DNA of 64,000 bases, taken from DAMCZI01 sp032095175. GTDB taxonomy: Bacteria > Bacillota > Clostridia > Clostridiales > Caloramatoraceae. Both the position numbers and the translations under genes were made by a program. A model generated the notes under the pieces. That model saw only the letters and a program-made list of their open reading frames with translations, searched no databases and had not been told where the DNA came from. Where the stretch lies: positions 1-64,000 of the forward strand of contig DAMCZI010000003.1 of NCBI GenBank assembly GCA_032095175.1, written 5' to 3'. Below are positions 1 through 8,653 of this stretch, piece after piece (position 1 is the stretch's first letter; each line of letters opens with the position of its first letter).

Positions 1-13
1 GGAGTGTGATATC

Positions 14-130
14 ATGAATATTAATCTCATGGATAGAAAAATGCTTAAAATGCTCTGTGCAAAGTCTGTAGGAATGAGTTTGGGCGACAATTTGCACAGG
101 GATAGATATTTAGTCGCTTTTAATAAATAA
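14..130 (+). CDS. small hypothetical protein, 38 residues
   Basis: A short open frame starts with ATG behind a GGAGTG ribosome binding site and encodes a basic, Met-rich peptide ending in LVAFNK. I do not recognise a family. It could be a genuine small protein or the broken start of a longer gene, because the frame begins right at the window edge where upstream context is missing. Confidence 0.3.
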   Translation: MNINLMDRKMLKMLCAKSVGMSLGDNLHRDRYLVAFNK

Positions 131-191
131 ATTCATACATATACAGGCTTTGTTTCCTTAATTAAATAATAAATTTAAGGAAGTGAGCTTT

Positions 192-461
192 ATGAAATAT
201 GTAAGAATTGATAGAATATTACCAGATGATTTAGTTAAAGAAATTCAAAAGTACATCCAAGGTGAATATGTATACATCCCTTCCCTTCCTGAAAAGAGAA
301 AAAGATGGGGTGAAAAATCTAAAAGCCGAGATTATATAAAAGCCAGAAATGCAAAGATACTAAACCAATATATAGGTGGGCAATCAATTAGCAATCTGGC
401 TGAAGAATTCTTTCTTTCAGATAGTAGTATTAAGAAAATTGTATATAAAAAAGATAAGTAG
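192..461 (+). CDS. CD3324-family protein (Mor-like HTH)
   Basis: The 89-residue product matches my memory of the clostridial CD3324 family: an N-terminal KYVRIDRILPDDLVKEIQKY segment, then a YIP motif, a basic RKRWGEKS stretch and a C-terminal helix-turn-helix-like part (ISNLAEEFFLSDSSIKKIV). The last part resembles the DNA-binding end of Mor-type activators, so a small transcription regulator is likely, but no target is evident. The ATG at 192 is preferred over the GTG at 183 because the AAGGAAG ribosome site sits 7-8 bases upstream of it. Confidence 0.75.
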   Translation: MKYVRIDRILPDDLVKEIQKYIQGEYVYIPSLPEKRKRWGEKSKSRDYIKARNAKILNQYIGGQSISNLAEEFFLSDSSIKKIVYKKDK

Positions 462-637
462 GTTAAAGCTACTACTCTTGTAATGTGAGGAAGCTTTTGT
501 GTAAAAGATGATATAGAAATGATTATTATCTTTCTTAAAAAATGTAGAAGCTTTAAAATGATATTGAACATAAAATTCATTTAAAAATGAATTTGTAATT
601 CTTCTCGTAAATATTGGAACAAAAGGAGAGAATCAAA

Positions 638-1051
638 GTGAATAAAAAAATATCATTAATTCATTCTACAAATTTAGCTCCAGTAGATTATGCTTATGCT
701 GGACGTATACCTTCAGGAATGGACTTATTATTTTTGGCGGGGGCATGTCCTATTGATAAAAATGGAGAGGTACCCAGCTTGAGTGATTATGAGCTTCAGG
801 CGAAACTTTGTGTAGAGAATTTGAAGGAAGCACTGAAGGACTGTGGGGCTACTTTGGAGGATGTAGTATATACCAGAGTTCTTGTAGCATCTCACAATCA
901 GTCAGATTTGGTAACTGCATGGGAAACAATAAGAAAAAAGTTTGGTAATCATGATGTTCCAAGCACCTTATCTGGAGTTACAGTATTAGGATATACAAAT
1001 CAATTGGTGGAAATTGAAGCAGTAGCAGCAGTAGAAAACAGTACAAAATGA
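638..1051 (+). CDS. RidA family protein (enamine/imine deaminase)
   Basis: Members of this YjgF/RidA family form trimers in the cytosol and hydrolyse reactive enamine/imine intermediates released by PLP enzymes such as threonine dehydratase. The protein shows the fold markers: FLAGACPID, the QAKLCVENLKEALKDCGATLEDVVYTRV helix-strand unit (read here in parts) and a closing LVEIEAVAAV strand. The usual catalytic Arg is the one in VVYTRVLVA. GTG at 638 follows AAAGGAGAG by 7 bases; an upstream TTG at 614 overlaps that site and is less likely. The gene stands alone, with no PLP-enzyme gene beside it. Confidence 0.82.
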   Translation: MNKKISLIHSTNLAPVDYAYAGRIPSGMDLLFLAGACPIDKNGEVPSLSDYELQAKLCVENLKEALKDCGATLEDVVYTRVLVASHNQSDLVTAWETIRKKFGNHDVPSTLSGVTVLGYTNQLVEIEAVAAVENSTK

Positions 1052-1457
1052 TTAAAGTATAGAGTTGAACTAATTCGCACCATTCTTATTTAACATCGTA
1101 ATTATTAAATGGAAAAGTGGCTTGCTTTTAATGGTAAGCCTAACTTTATGAATAATATTATTTTTCATTAGGTAAATTTCACTACATCTTTTATATTTTA
1201 ACTTGTCTACGATCAGCACTCTACACACGTTGAGTGTGTGGTGTTGGTGTCAAGTGTAAAAGAAAACACGTTGAAATAAAGGCTTTTCAGTCTTAACAGA
1301 TAGAAAAAGGCTGCTTGAAAATTAAAATATATCGCTCTGCAGGAACAAGTCTAGACAAGCATTTTTCCGATTCTGCCAGGGTTGTGTGGGCAAGTTGGAT
1401 GTGGCGGAAGTATTGAACCAATTTAGGGTTTTTTATCTAAAAACATTAATTTACCCT
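1052..1457 (+). other. non-coding stretch before the MerR gene
   Basis: There is no convincing gene here. A small dyad (ACACAC/GTGTGT around 1222-1238) is visible, and a frame at about 1377-1455 reads like a decayed coding fragment without a start. The segment from about 1300 is somewhat richer in G/C than the RidA region, so it may be the edge of imported DNA carrying the MerR gene. Confidence 0.35.
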
Positions 1458-1488
1458 TTGACTCTGCCGTTGGGGAACAGTTTATACT
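1458..1488 (+). promoter_or_regulatory. MerR-type promoter with 19-bp spacer
   Basis: TTGACT (1458-1463) and TATACT (1483-1488) are separated by 19 bp instead of 17. This over-long spacing is the hallmark of promoters that MerR-family activators untwist. The spacer holds an imperfect dyad centred on CCGTTGGGG. It lies 33 bp upstream of the MerR gene, so autoregulation is the simplest reading. Confidence 0.75.
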
Positions 1489-1520
1489 ATAACTAGACCA
1501 ACGGCAAGGAGGATTTGTAT

Positions 1521-2480
1521 ATGAATGAACTGATTAAAATTAGAGATGTATCAACCCAATATGATGTATCAGCCCGTACACTTCGCTATTATGAAGATAT
1601 GGGCTTGATAAACAGCACTCGTAGCGATGATTATGCTTATAGAATGTATGATGAAGAAGCAATAAAACGTTTGGAACAAATACTGATTTTGCGTAAATTG
1701 AATATCAGCATTAAGGACATACAACGTATTTTTTGCACCCATGGCTCTGATGTGGTATTAGAGGTGCTTGGCAAAAAGGTTGACGATATAGACGGCGAAG
1801 TCTCTCTTTTACACGAACTAAAAGAAATTGTGCTTGAGTTTATCAAGCAAATAGAAAATGCTGATTTTGGCAAAGATTCCGATGTGAAGCTTCTTTATGA
1901 AAAGGCAAAAGAAATTGAAAATCAACTTGTAAATGTAGATTACGATGGCAATCCTTCCAATGTAAATCGTCTAATTAATATAACAGAAAAAATGAAAAAT
2001 ACGCCGGAAGTTCATATTGTCAAATTACCAAATTTCAGAGCGATTTCGTCGGGTTATGACACCTTTGAAAACATTTTCAGCAAAGATGGATTCGACAAAT
2101 GGATGGGCGCGCACCACCATTTAGAGAAAAAAATTATTTTTGATTGTGCCGACTTTATGTGGCATGAGAATGGTAAAACTATTTGGATATGGGCGATTGC
2201 AGACGAAGTGACCGAAGCAGACACGTTTCCTTATGAAATTATTGATTTTAAAGGTGGGACATATGCCACTGCTGTGTCGATAGATGGGGATGATGATATT
2301 AACGGCAGAGTATATGGTGGTATTAAAAAGTGGGTGGAGACAAGTGGTTTTGAAATAGACGAGCGTTCTGGTCATCAAACGCTGTGTAATATGATATATC
2401 CATATGATGATATTAAAAAAGGGCTTGGCTATCATCAACTTGAAATTTATGTACCAATTAAATTAAAAGGGGAAAAGTAA
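1521..2480 (+). CDS. MerR family regulator with GyrI-like effector domain
   Basis: Residues 1-75 form the MerR winged helix (IRDVSTQYDVSARTLRYYED, then YRMYDEEAIKRL). A dimerising coiled segment follows at about 80-155, and the C-terminal 150 residues are an AraC/GyrI-type ligand-binding fold (VHIVKLPNFRAISSG near its start, YHQLEIYVPIK at its end). This is the BmrR/TipA-like architecture that senses small amphipathic drugs or peptides and activates export or binding genes. ATG 1521 sits 8 bases after AAGGAGG. The gene is followed after one base by a Cys-rich protein gene, so the two are co-transcribed. Confidence 0.85.
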   Translation: MNELIKIRDVSTQYDVSARTLRYYEDMGLINSTRSDDYAYRMYDEEAIKRLEQILILRKLNISIKDIQRIFCTHGSDVVLEVLGKKVDDIDGEVSLLHELKEIVLEFIKQIENADFGKDSDVKLLYEKAKEIENQLVNVDYDGNPSNVNRLINITEKMKNTPEVHIVKLPNFRAISSGYDTFENIFSKDGFDKWMGAHHHLEKKIIFDCADFMWHENGKTIWIWAIADEVTEADTFPYEIIDFKGGTYATAVSIDGDDDINGRVYGGIKKWVETSGFEIDERSGHQTLCNMIYPYDDIKKGLGYHQLEIYVPIKLKGEK

Positions 2481-2481
2481 A

Positions 2482-3051
2482 ATGGCAAGAGTTTATGGAA
2501 TTAAAAAGAAGTTGTCACTAAATAATGTTGATGAAAAAATAATAAAAGAAATCATTGGCAACGAAGATTTGGTGGATGTTATTGCGCGAATGGAGAAATT
2601 GCTTGACCCTGATATGATGCATGAGATTTTAGATTCATGCGCTTGTGGAGGCGGACAGGAATTTTTAAAACAATGTAAAAAGATTGGAAAAGACCTGACT
2701 GGTAAATCATTAGATGAAAAGGTAAATTATCTGAATAACAACATTTTTGATTCAGAAAAAATTATTCTCAACGGGAACAATTTATTGACAGGAACTCTTT
2801 CATACAAAGGAAATGAAAAATACAAATGCGTCTGTTCCGCCGCCGTAAAAAAGGGCATGACGGTTTCTGATCTCACAGGCGATGCTGATGATCGCGCTAT
2901 GCCGCTTTCTTATTGCATTTGTTGTGCTGGCTCATTTCGGCGTCACTTACAGCTACAACTGGGTGTTGGGCTGAAAACAAAAGAAATTGTTTCATCTCCG
3001 ATTAACAGCAAGGGGCAAAAACCTTGTGAGTTTATTTTTGAGATAATATAA
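2482..3051 (+). CDS. Cys-rich protein partnered with MerR (DUF6144-like)
   Basis: This 189-residue protein has cysteine clusters at SCACGGGQ and at CVCSAAVKKG and YCICCAGSFRR, a pattern suited to a metal or Fe-S site. It resembles what I remember as DUF6144, but I cannot confirm that assignment. No signal peptide or membrane segment is visible, so it should be cytosolic. It starts one base after the MerR-GyrI stop codon and is therefore the obvious co-regulated partner. Function unknown. The G/C-rich codons (for example GCCGCCGTAAAA) differ from the surrounding AT-rich genes and suggest transfer. Confidence 0.6.
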   Translation: MARVYGIKKKLSLNNVDEKIIKEIIGNEDLVDVIARMEKLLDPDMMHEILDSCACGGGQEFLKQCKKIGKDLTGKSLDEKVNYLNNNIFDSEKIILNGNNLLTGTLSYKGNEKYKCVCSAAVKKGMTVSDLTGDADDRAMPLSYCICCAGSFRRHLQLQLGVGLKTKEIVSSPINSKGQKPCEFIFEII

Positions 3052-3510
3052 AATAATAAAGCGTAATGTGTATAAATGAAAATTGATTATTCAAAGTGTT
3101 CCTTATAAGATATTTGAACATTTTATAGAAAAGAAATTAGTTATTATATGCCTCATTTGAGGTATATTAAAGTTTAGTCTAAATTTAATATAGAAACTAA
3201 AGGAGGCTAAGTCTATAGGTCGACTTCAATGATCTATAGACTTAGCCTCCTTTAGTTTCTATACCAAAACACAGAAGGGAAGGAATCATGGTGAAAAAAT
3301 GACCTCCACTTAGAGTTCACCTTCTATGTTATTTTACAGTTCGGGTGAAGAAAGTGGAGCGTTTTGTACGTTCGGGTTTTTTATGAACTAAACTCAAATC
3401 AACTTGATAAGAAAATTTTATTGCGATAAAGTAGAGTTTACAAAAGAGGACACAAAAAGCGAGGAATAAATTTATTTTTCATAGTATGATTTTCACAAGG
3501 AGGTGAAGAA
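3052..3510 (+). other. intergenic region between the MerR and AraC operons
   Basis: No gene is seen. The stretch contains the 30-bp palindrome described separately, a smaller dyad (CTCCACTT near 3304 with AAGTGGAG near 3352), and AT-rich DNA leading to the GGAGGTG ribosome site of the AraC gene. A promoter for the AraC operon must lie here but no clear -35/-10 pair stands out. Confidence 0.4.
3189..3263. repeat. perfect 30-bp inverted repeat with 15-nt loop
   Basis: The arms 3189-3218 and 3234-3263 are exact reverse complements with a 15-nt loop. Each arm contains AAAGGAGG or its complement, so a transcript would bury a Shine-Dalgarno-like sequence in the stem. No T-run follows on either side, which argues against an intrinsic terminator. 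See the finding on this element. Confidence 0.9.
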
Positions 3511-4377
3511 ATGGAGTGGCTAAAGAAGTTAAGCAGCGCTATTAACTATATCGAAAAGAACTTGGATAACGAGATTTCCTGTGAGGAAGCAGCAAAAATA
3601 GCGTGCTGCTCATCTTATTATTTCGGGCGCATGTTTACCTATGTATCTGGTATTCCGTTATCTGAATATATCCGCCGCCGGAGAATGACACAGGCCGCCT
3701 TTGAATTGCAATCCACAGATACTAAGGTATTGGATATTGCACTGAAATACGGATACAATTCCCCGACATCTTTTAACCGGGCGTTTCAGAGCGTTCATGG
3801 AATTTCTCCCTCTGCTGCCAAATCTCAAGGGAGTGTGCTTCATGCGTATTCCCCCATTAAATTTTCCGTTAAAGTTACAGGAGGTGATGTTATGCCATAT
3901 CGTATAGAAGAAAAAGAGTCTATGAGGATTGTAGGTATCCGCATTCCATTAACAGAGAGCATGGAGGAAAACCAAAAACTGGTTCCACCTTTTTGGAACA
4001 GAGTACTACAGGATAACCGATTCACAGAAGTCTGCGAACTATCGAATCAAATTCCAGGTGTAGTGCTGGGGGTTACTGTTTATCAAAATCCAGATGAGAT
4101 TTACTATTATATTGCATCTGCAACGGATCAGCCTGTTCCTGCAGGAATGTTTGAGTATGAAATCCCGGCAGCAACATGGGTGATATTTGAAAGTAACGGA
4201 CATTTTAAAGAATCCATTCAAAATATTTTCAGACGTTTTCTTACAGAATGGCTTCCGTTCTCAGGGTATACCTATGCAGAATTGCCGGACATAGAAGTAT
4301 ATCCTATCAGTCAAGAAAAACCACAAGAGGGGCATTCTGAAGTATGGATTGCTATAAAAAAGGAAAAGGAGAGTTAA
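3511..4377 (+). CDS. AraC family regulator with GyrI-like effector domain
   Basis: Residues 1-105 carry two helix-turn-helix motifs of the AraC/XylS type (SCEEAAKIACCSSYYFGRMF and VLDIALKYGYNSPTSFNRAF, then HGISPSAAK). Residues about 120-285 are a GyrI/SbmC-like small-molecule-binding fold (MPYRIEEKESMRIVGIRIPL, ending SEVWIAIKK). This is the Rob-like order of domains. ATG 3511 follows AAGGAGG. It is the first gene of a four-gene operon (4-base and 1-base gaps, then a 1-base overlap) with a free GyrI-like protein and an ABC exporter, so it probably senses a toxic compound and switches on its export. Confidence 0.85.
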   Translation: MEWLKKLSSAINYIEKNLDNEISCEEAAKIACCSSYYFGRMFTYVSGIPLSEYIRRRRMTQAAFELQSTDTKVLDIALKYGYNSPTSFNRAFQSVHGISPSAAKSQGSVLHAYSPIKFSVKVTGGDVMPYRIEEKESMRIVGIRIPLTESMEENQKLVPPFWNRVLQDNRFTEVCELSNQIPGVVLGVTVYQNPDEIYYYIASATDQPVPAGMFEYEIPAATWVIFESNGHFKESIQNIFRRFLTEWLPFSGYTYAELPDIEVYPISQEKPQEGHSEVWIAIKKEKES

Positions 4378-4380
4378 AAA

Positions 4381-4836
4381 ATGGAATACCAAATTGAAAT
4401 CAGAGATATTGAACCGATTCGAGTTGCTCATCTCAGATACAATGGAATTGCAACCGAGGCCAACAAGGTTTTTCCCAGGGTTTTTCAGTCTATTAAGGGA
4501 AAGACAAACGGCGCACCGTTCTTTTGCTATTATGTAATGAACCCGGAAACAAAAATGGGTGAAATGGATTTGTGCGTACCCACTGAGGAAACACCCATTA
4601 AAAATGGAATTGAAATAAAAGAACTGCCACGTATCAAAGCAATTAGTGTTACACATATTGGCTCTTATGAAACCTTGCATAATGCTTATGCAGCAATTGA
4701 CCGGTATGCTGCTGAACATAATCTGCAACTTAGGCCACCATTTAGAGAGGTTTTCATCAAAGGTCCCGGAATGCTCTTAAAAGGGAATCCTGCTCAATAT
4801 GTTACGGAAGTTCTATTCCCGATCAAGGAGGAATAA
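4381..4836 (+). CDS. stand-alone GyrI-like small-molecule-binding protein
   Basis: The 151 residues are a single GyrI/SbmC-type domain: IEIRDIEPIRVAHLRYNG strand-turn-strand, GSYETLHNAYAAIDRYA helix and the terminal REVFIKGPG / YVTEVLFPI strands. Such free domains bind or hydrolyse amphipathic ligands and can buffer toxins. It lies 3 bases after the AraC-GyrI stop and one base before the ABC ATPase gene, so it belongs to the same response. The ligand cannot be told from sequence. Confidence 0.8.
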   Translation: MEYQIEIRDIEPIRVAHLRYNGIATEANKVFPRVFQSIKGKTNGAPFFCYYVMNPETKMGEMDLCVPTEETPIKNGIEIKELPRIKAISVTHIGSYETLHNAYAAIDRYAAEHNLQLRPPFREVFIKGPGMLLKGNPAQYVTEVLFPIKEE

Positions 4837-4837
4837 T

Positions 4838-5788
4838 ATGATTGCTATTCGAACCGAAAATTTAATAAAAAAGTATAAGAACGGCGTACAGGCATTAAAT
4901 GGCCTGAACTTGGCAGTAAAAGAGGGAGAAATTTTCTCCCTCTTAGGACAAAATGGTGCGGGGAAATCAACGCTTATTCATATACTTACCACTTATCTGG
5001 CTCCTACCTCTGGTCTTGTTACCATGTTCGGAAAAGACATTTACCGGGAAGCATCTGAAATTCGCACACAAATATCCTGTGTGGCACAGCGGACTTCCAT
5101 TGATACGCATTTGTCCCTTACGGAAAATATGATGTTTCAAAGCAAGCTCTACAAAGTGTCAAAAACCGAAGCAAGGAAGCGGATGGAAATCTTGATTGAC
5201 TGCTTTGGATTAGAGCGATATTTGAAACACCCTGTCTCCTCTTATTCGGGTGGAATAAAAAGAAGGCTTGATATTGCGCTGAATATGATGTCAAATCCAA
5301 AGGTGCTATTCTTAGACGAGCCAACCGTTGGCATGGACATTCAGTCTCGCATGGCAATGTGGGATATGATGAAAAAAATAAGAAGCGACTTTGGAACTAC
5401 TATTTTTCTGACAACTCACTACTTAGAGGAAGCAGATCAGTTAAGCGATACCATCTGCATTATGAAAAATGGAAAAGAAATACTACAAGGTACGCCCAAT
5501 GCACTTCGAAAATATCTGCGAAAAGATATTCTGAAGATTAGCTTTTTATCAAAAGAAGAAGCAAAAAACTGCTTTCAGCCATTAAAAAGCATCCTTGATC
5601 TGGAAGAAACAGATTTACGCCATGATAAAATCATTACCGACTTAAAAAACGGACATATGGATTTAGAAAAAGTAAATCGTTGGCTGCTAGAGCATGGTAT
5701 TCCTTTCTTGGGAATAGAAATTATTCAACCTACCTTGGAAGATGTTTTTATCAGGTTAACTAGCGAAGATGGTAAGGAGGTCAGCTAA
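4838..5788 (+). CDS. ABC transporter ATP-binding protein, DrrA type
   Basis: The 316-residue ATPase has Walker A GQNGAGKST, signature YSGGIKRRLD, Walker B VLFLDEPTVGMD and switch His in TTHYLEEAD. The C-terminal part after about 230 is the extension typical of DrrA/NodI-like exporters. ATG 4838 follows AAGGAGG by 6 bases; an in-frame start at 4799 would lie inside the upstream gene. The stop codon overlaps the start of the permease gene by one base (TAATG). With the two GyrI-type proteins upstream, drug or peptide export is the likely role. Confidence 0.9.
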   Translation: MIAIRTENLIKKYKNGVQALNGLNLAVKEGEIFSLLGQNGAGKSTLIHILTTYLAPTSGLVTMFGKDIYREASEIRTQISCVAQRTSIDTHLSLTENMMFQSKLYKVSKTEARKRMEILIDCFGLERYLKHPVSSYSGGIKRRLDIALNMMSNPKVLFLDEPTVGMDIQSRMAMWDMMKKIRSDFGTTIFLTTHYLEEADQLSDTICIMKNGKEILQGTPNALRKYLRKDILKISFLSKEEAKNCFQPLKSILDLEETDLRHDKIITDLKNGHMDLEKVNRWLLEHGIPFLGIEIIQPTLEDVFIRLTSEDGKEVS

Positions 5789-6543
5789 TGAGTGTTTTTA
5801 CTCTACTTCAGCGCAATATAAAGTGGCGCTTTCACAACGCTTTCACTATTGTAATGACAATTTTACAGCCTATACTTTGGCTGGTTTTATATAGTGCCGT
5901 TGCTGGACAGTCCATGCAGGGTATTGGAATTGAAAACTATACGGCCTTTATTCTTCCGGGACTTATTGTGCTTGTAAGTTTTGGATCTTGCAGCAGCAGC
6001 GGTATTATGAATTATCTGATGAAAACCGATGGGAGTTTTTACAGGGTGCTGATTGCCCCGGTTCAAAGAAACTCAATTGTACTCGGTCAAGTATTAGAAG
6101 CAGTATTATGTACTTTTATTGAAGTTGCTATTATGTGCATTGTCAGCCTGTTCTTTTCTGTAAAAATTGCTTCCGGGTTTATAGGAGCGCTTCTAATTGC
6201 TTTGCTGATATTTATGACAGCATTTTTTATGGCAGGAGTTACTTATGCGATTAGCCTTTGCCTTCCCAATGAGGTTATTTACGAAACCATGATGAACGCA
6301 ATTGTCCTGCCGATCTTCTTTCTAAGCTCGGCATTATTTCCAGCAGACAGATTATCTGGGGGACTTTCAATTGCAGTTAATCTAAACCCGTTTACTCATG
6401 TAATTAATGCCTTACGAGCCTTGATTTTACAAGGGAATATTGCTGCCCGTGATGTTATACTTGTCCTTCTTTTACTTACAGTTATGTGCTTTATCAGTTT
6501 TTCGTGGGCATTACACAGATTAAAAAAGGAAACAAGCTTATAA
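5788..6543 (+). CDS. ABC-2 type exporter permease, DrrB type
   Basis: The 251-residue protein has six predicted membrane segments and the ABC-2 features of this class (LQPILWLVLYS at the first segment, a conserved NPFTHVINALRALIL near the end). It should pair with the preceding ATPase to form a homodimeric half-transporter in the cytoplasmic membrane. It is the last gene of the operon; the following DNA is non-coding or decayed. Confidence 0.9.
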   Translation: MSVFTLLQRNIKWRFHNAFTIVMTILQPILWLVLYSAVAGQSMQGIGIENYTAFILPGLIVLVSFGSCSSSGIMNYLMKTDGSFYRVLIAPVQRNSIVLGQVLEAVLCTFIEVAIMCIVSLFFSVKIASGFIGALLIALLIFMTAFFMAGVTYAISLCLPNEVIYETMMNAIVLPIFFLSSALFPADRLSGGLSIAVNLNPFTHVINALRALILQGNIAARDVILVLLLLTVMCFISFSWALHRLKKETSL

Positions 6544-6684
6544 CCATCGATCTTTTATTCAGTTTAGGGTTAGATGATAATTAACAATAATAAATAGAAA
6601 ACATGTGGTAGAATGTAGGTAAATCTGTGGATACTATTTTATAAGAACAAGAGGATAAGTTGGAAAAGAAGAGAAGTAATATAT

Positions 6685-6860
6685 ATGAACAATACACTGA
6701 TTATTTATTATTCGCTTTTCAAAACACAGCGAATTTAGCGTTAGAAATAGCAATTCAGACTGGTGGAACTATAAGAGAATTAATTCCTGATAAGAATTAT
6801 TACTTTGATTTAAAAACAAAACTTGCAGCATCCTGGAAGGATGTTATAAATATTATTTAG
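6685..6860 (+). pseudogene. flavodoxin pseudogene (frameshifted N-terminal part)
   Basis: Starting at ATG 6685 the frame reads MNNTLIIYYS, the FMN-phosphate loop strand of short-chain flavodoxins. It then stops early, while another frame continues with FQNTANLALEIAIQTGG and IRELIPDKNYYFD, the next flavodoxin elements. A shift within about 20 bases of the YYS motif joins the two. The part after about residue 60 is missing. No functional product is expected. Confidence 0.6.
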
Positions 6861-7033
6861 GGATGGTACATTCCAGACGGATAAAAACTCTGTGAAGGGA
6901 AAGGTCTATGTTGTTTTTAGGACTTTAAAGCCTGTCGGTTAAAATAATTTGAAGGACAGGCTTTATTCATAGTTTAACAGGATACACTTAAACACACTAT
7001 AAAAGGCTTTATATCGTATTTATTAAATACTTC

Positions 7034-7478
7034 TTAAAATCTGTATAATACCTTCATTTCAGGTGGGAAAAAGGTTGGTAGAATTCCATAGTTCATAACT
7101 AAATCTAAATATCCAAGCCAATTGCTGAAATAATAAGCAGGCCTAACATAAATTTGTTCAATATTAATATCAGAGAATGCATGTTCCAGCATATATGAAG
7201 CCTCAAGATTGCCTGCATCTGATTTGTTTTATGCCCCACCAGATGATAGTCCAACAATTTGGGTAACCCCGGATGGTAAAATAGCTTCTCTATAATTGTT
7301 TAGAAGCATTTGAGTTTCCCTTAAAAAATTATCACATCCAGGATTTTCAGGTGTTAATAGAAAAACTGACTTTCCTCCATAAAAGGCTTTTTTTAAGGCT
7401 TCTAAATCTGAATAATCGGCAATAATAACCTCAACGCCCTTATTTTTTAGTTCCCGTGCCTTTAAACTATTCCGGATA
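7034..7478 (-). pseudogene. NmrA-like NAD(P)-binding reductase, C-terminal remnant
   Basis: On the minus strand the frame reads ELKNKGVEVIIADYSD, LKKAFYGGKSVFLLTPEN, then VGLSSGGA, a stop codon, and continues in the same frame as NLEASYMLEHAF, IYVRPAYYFSNWLGY, FFPPE before ending at 7034. This order is that of NmrA/HSCARG-like atypical short-chain reductases. The Rossmann start (GATG-type motif) is missing upstream and there is an internal stop, so it is a relic. Confidence 0.65.
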
Positions 7479-7661
7479 ACCCTTAATATAACCAGTAAAT
7501 ATAAAAAATAAGAAGATATATTATTGTATAAGAAGTAATATAAGATATGTCTGTAAATAAATTATTAAGCAGTAGAATGGCTGTTGCATTATAAAGTATA
7601 AAGTGGTATAACAATAGTAGTTATAACGTATTAGACATATTAACTAAGGATAAGAGGTGAA

Positions 7662-7865
7662 AAATACGTTGAACTGCATGTTATTAAAGAAGCAGGGAAA
7701 GAGATAGTTGTTCTACTGGATGATGATATGAAAATCGTAAAACCAGTCTATGACTACCTTAAATTTCAAAGACAGAAAGATAAGGCAGTAAATGTGATAT
7801 TCTATAAAAAATTTATGTGTATTAAATTTGGAGATTATTATGGTGAACCGTGTTGTTATAGATAA
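7662..7865 (+). pseudogene. tyrosine recombinase N-terminal fragment
   Basis: The frame ending at the TAA at 7863 reads LHVIKEAGKEIVVLLDDDMK, then KPVYDYLKFQRQKDKA, which matches the N-terminal SAM-like DNA-binding start of clostridial phage-type integrases. The catalytic domain is absent, and the only plausible start (GTG 7657) is in another frame. I read it as the stub of an integrase left by a lost element. Confidence 0.55.
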
Positions 7866-7951
7866 AATGAGAAGAAGAATCTGCTCTGTACAATTGATGC
7901 CGATGAAGCATTGTGCGGAGCTTAAACTAAAAGCGTGAAGCTTTCATTCAT

Positions 7952-8064
7952 CGGTAAATAGGTTATTTTAGGCGTATATTGTTACGTTTTATTTTAGTAC
8001 CTATTTTCCGAGAAGGTTTGATTGGTTTATTGGGCCGTAGACAATGTTTTGTTTGCGGCCTTTT
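7952..8064 (+). promoter_or_regulatory. attenuator leader of the ABC-F gene
   Basis: A long stem (7952-7963 with 7999-8010, 11 of 12 pairs) is followed by a terminator hairpin (GGCCG at 8033 with CGGCC ending 8060, extended by G-U pairs) and TTTT at 8061-8064. Leaders of this kind, where a terminator precedes a ribosome-protection ABC-F gene and ribosome-stalling drugs cause read-through, are known for vmlR and lsa-type genes. The gene it controls is now broken. Confidence 0.55.
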
Positions 8065-8190
8065 GTGTGCTCAAGTTTAATTTGAGCGGTAGTGCACGTT
8101 AACAATACGTACACATAGAAAGCAGAAGGTCATGTGCATATGCACAAGGGTTCTGTTTTTTTTATTTATTATCAGAAAGAGATTTTAATC

Positions 8191-8620
8191 GTGAGTTTAT
8201 TAGAAATTACAAATTTGTCCCACACTTATGGAGATAAAATATTATATCAAAATGAATACCTTGAGTTATTCAAGGGAGAACACATGGGTACTGTAGGGCA
8301 GAACGGTGTAGGGAAAAGCACCTTGGAAACTCGGGAATTCTTTCTTATAGAATCCCAAAAAGAAAAAGTAATGAACGGGCTTGGACTATCTGCCATTGGC
8401 GGGGATAAACTGATTTTAAAGTTAAGTGGGGGTCAGCGTGCAAAAGTAATTCTTGCGAAGCTGCTGCTAGAAGAACCGGATATTTTACTGCTTGATGAAC
8501 CGACAAACCATCTGGATGCGCTTGCTAAAGAAGCACTTTAAGAGGCTTTGAAGGATTTTGGCGGTACTGTGCTGATAGTATCTCACGAAGAAGCATTTTA
8601 TTGTTCGTGGGTAAACCTGG
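8191..8620 (+). pseudogene. ABC-F ribosomal protection protein, deleted and truncated
   Basis: From GTG 8191 the frame reads SLLEITNLSHTYGDKILY and a Walker A GQNGVGKSTL. It then jumps straight to sequence that should lie more than 80 residues later (LSGGQRAKVILAKLL, then DILLLDEPTNHLD), so the first nucleotide-binding domain has an internal deletion. TAA at 8539-8541 stops it, yet the same frame goes on as EALKDFGGTVLIVSHEEAF. The second ATPase domain is missing. It resembles the clostridial CplR/Lsa group. The adjacent Mef-like pump recalls mef-msr gene pairs. Confidence 0.7.
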
Positions 8621-8653
8621 TAATAAACATAGAAAAATTATGGGGGTGTTACA

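Noticed and set aside
1377..1455. Possible coding fragment ahead of the MerR promoter
   Set aside because: It has no start, no recognisable motif and overlaps the promoter; not enough to call a pseudogene.
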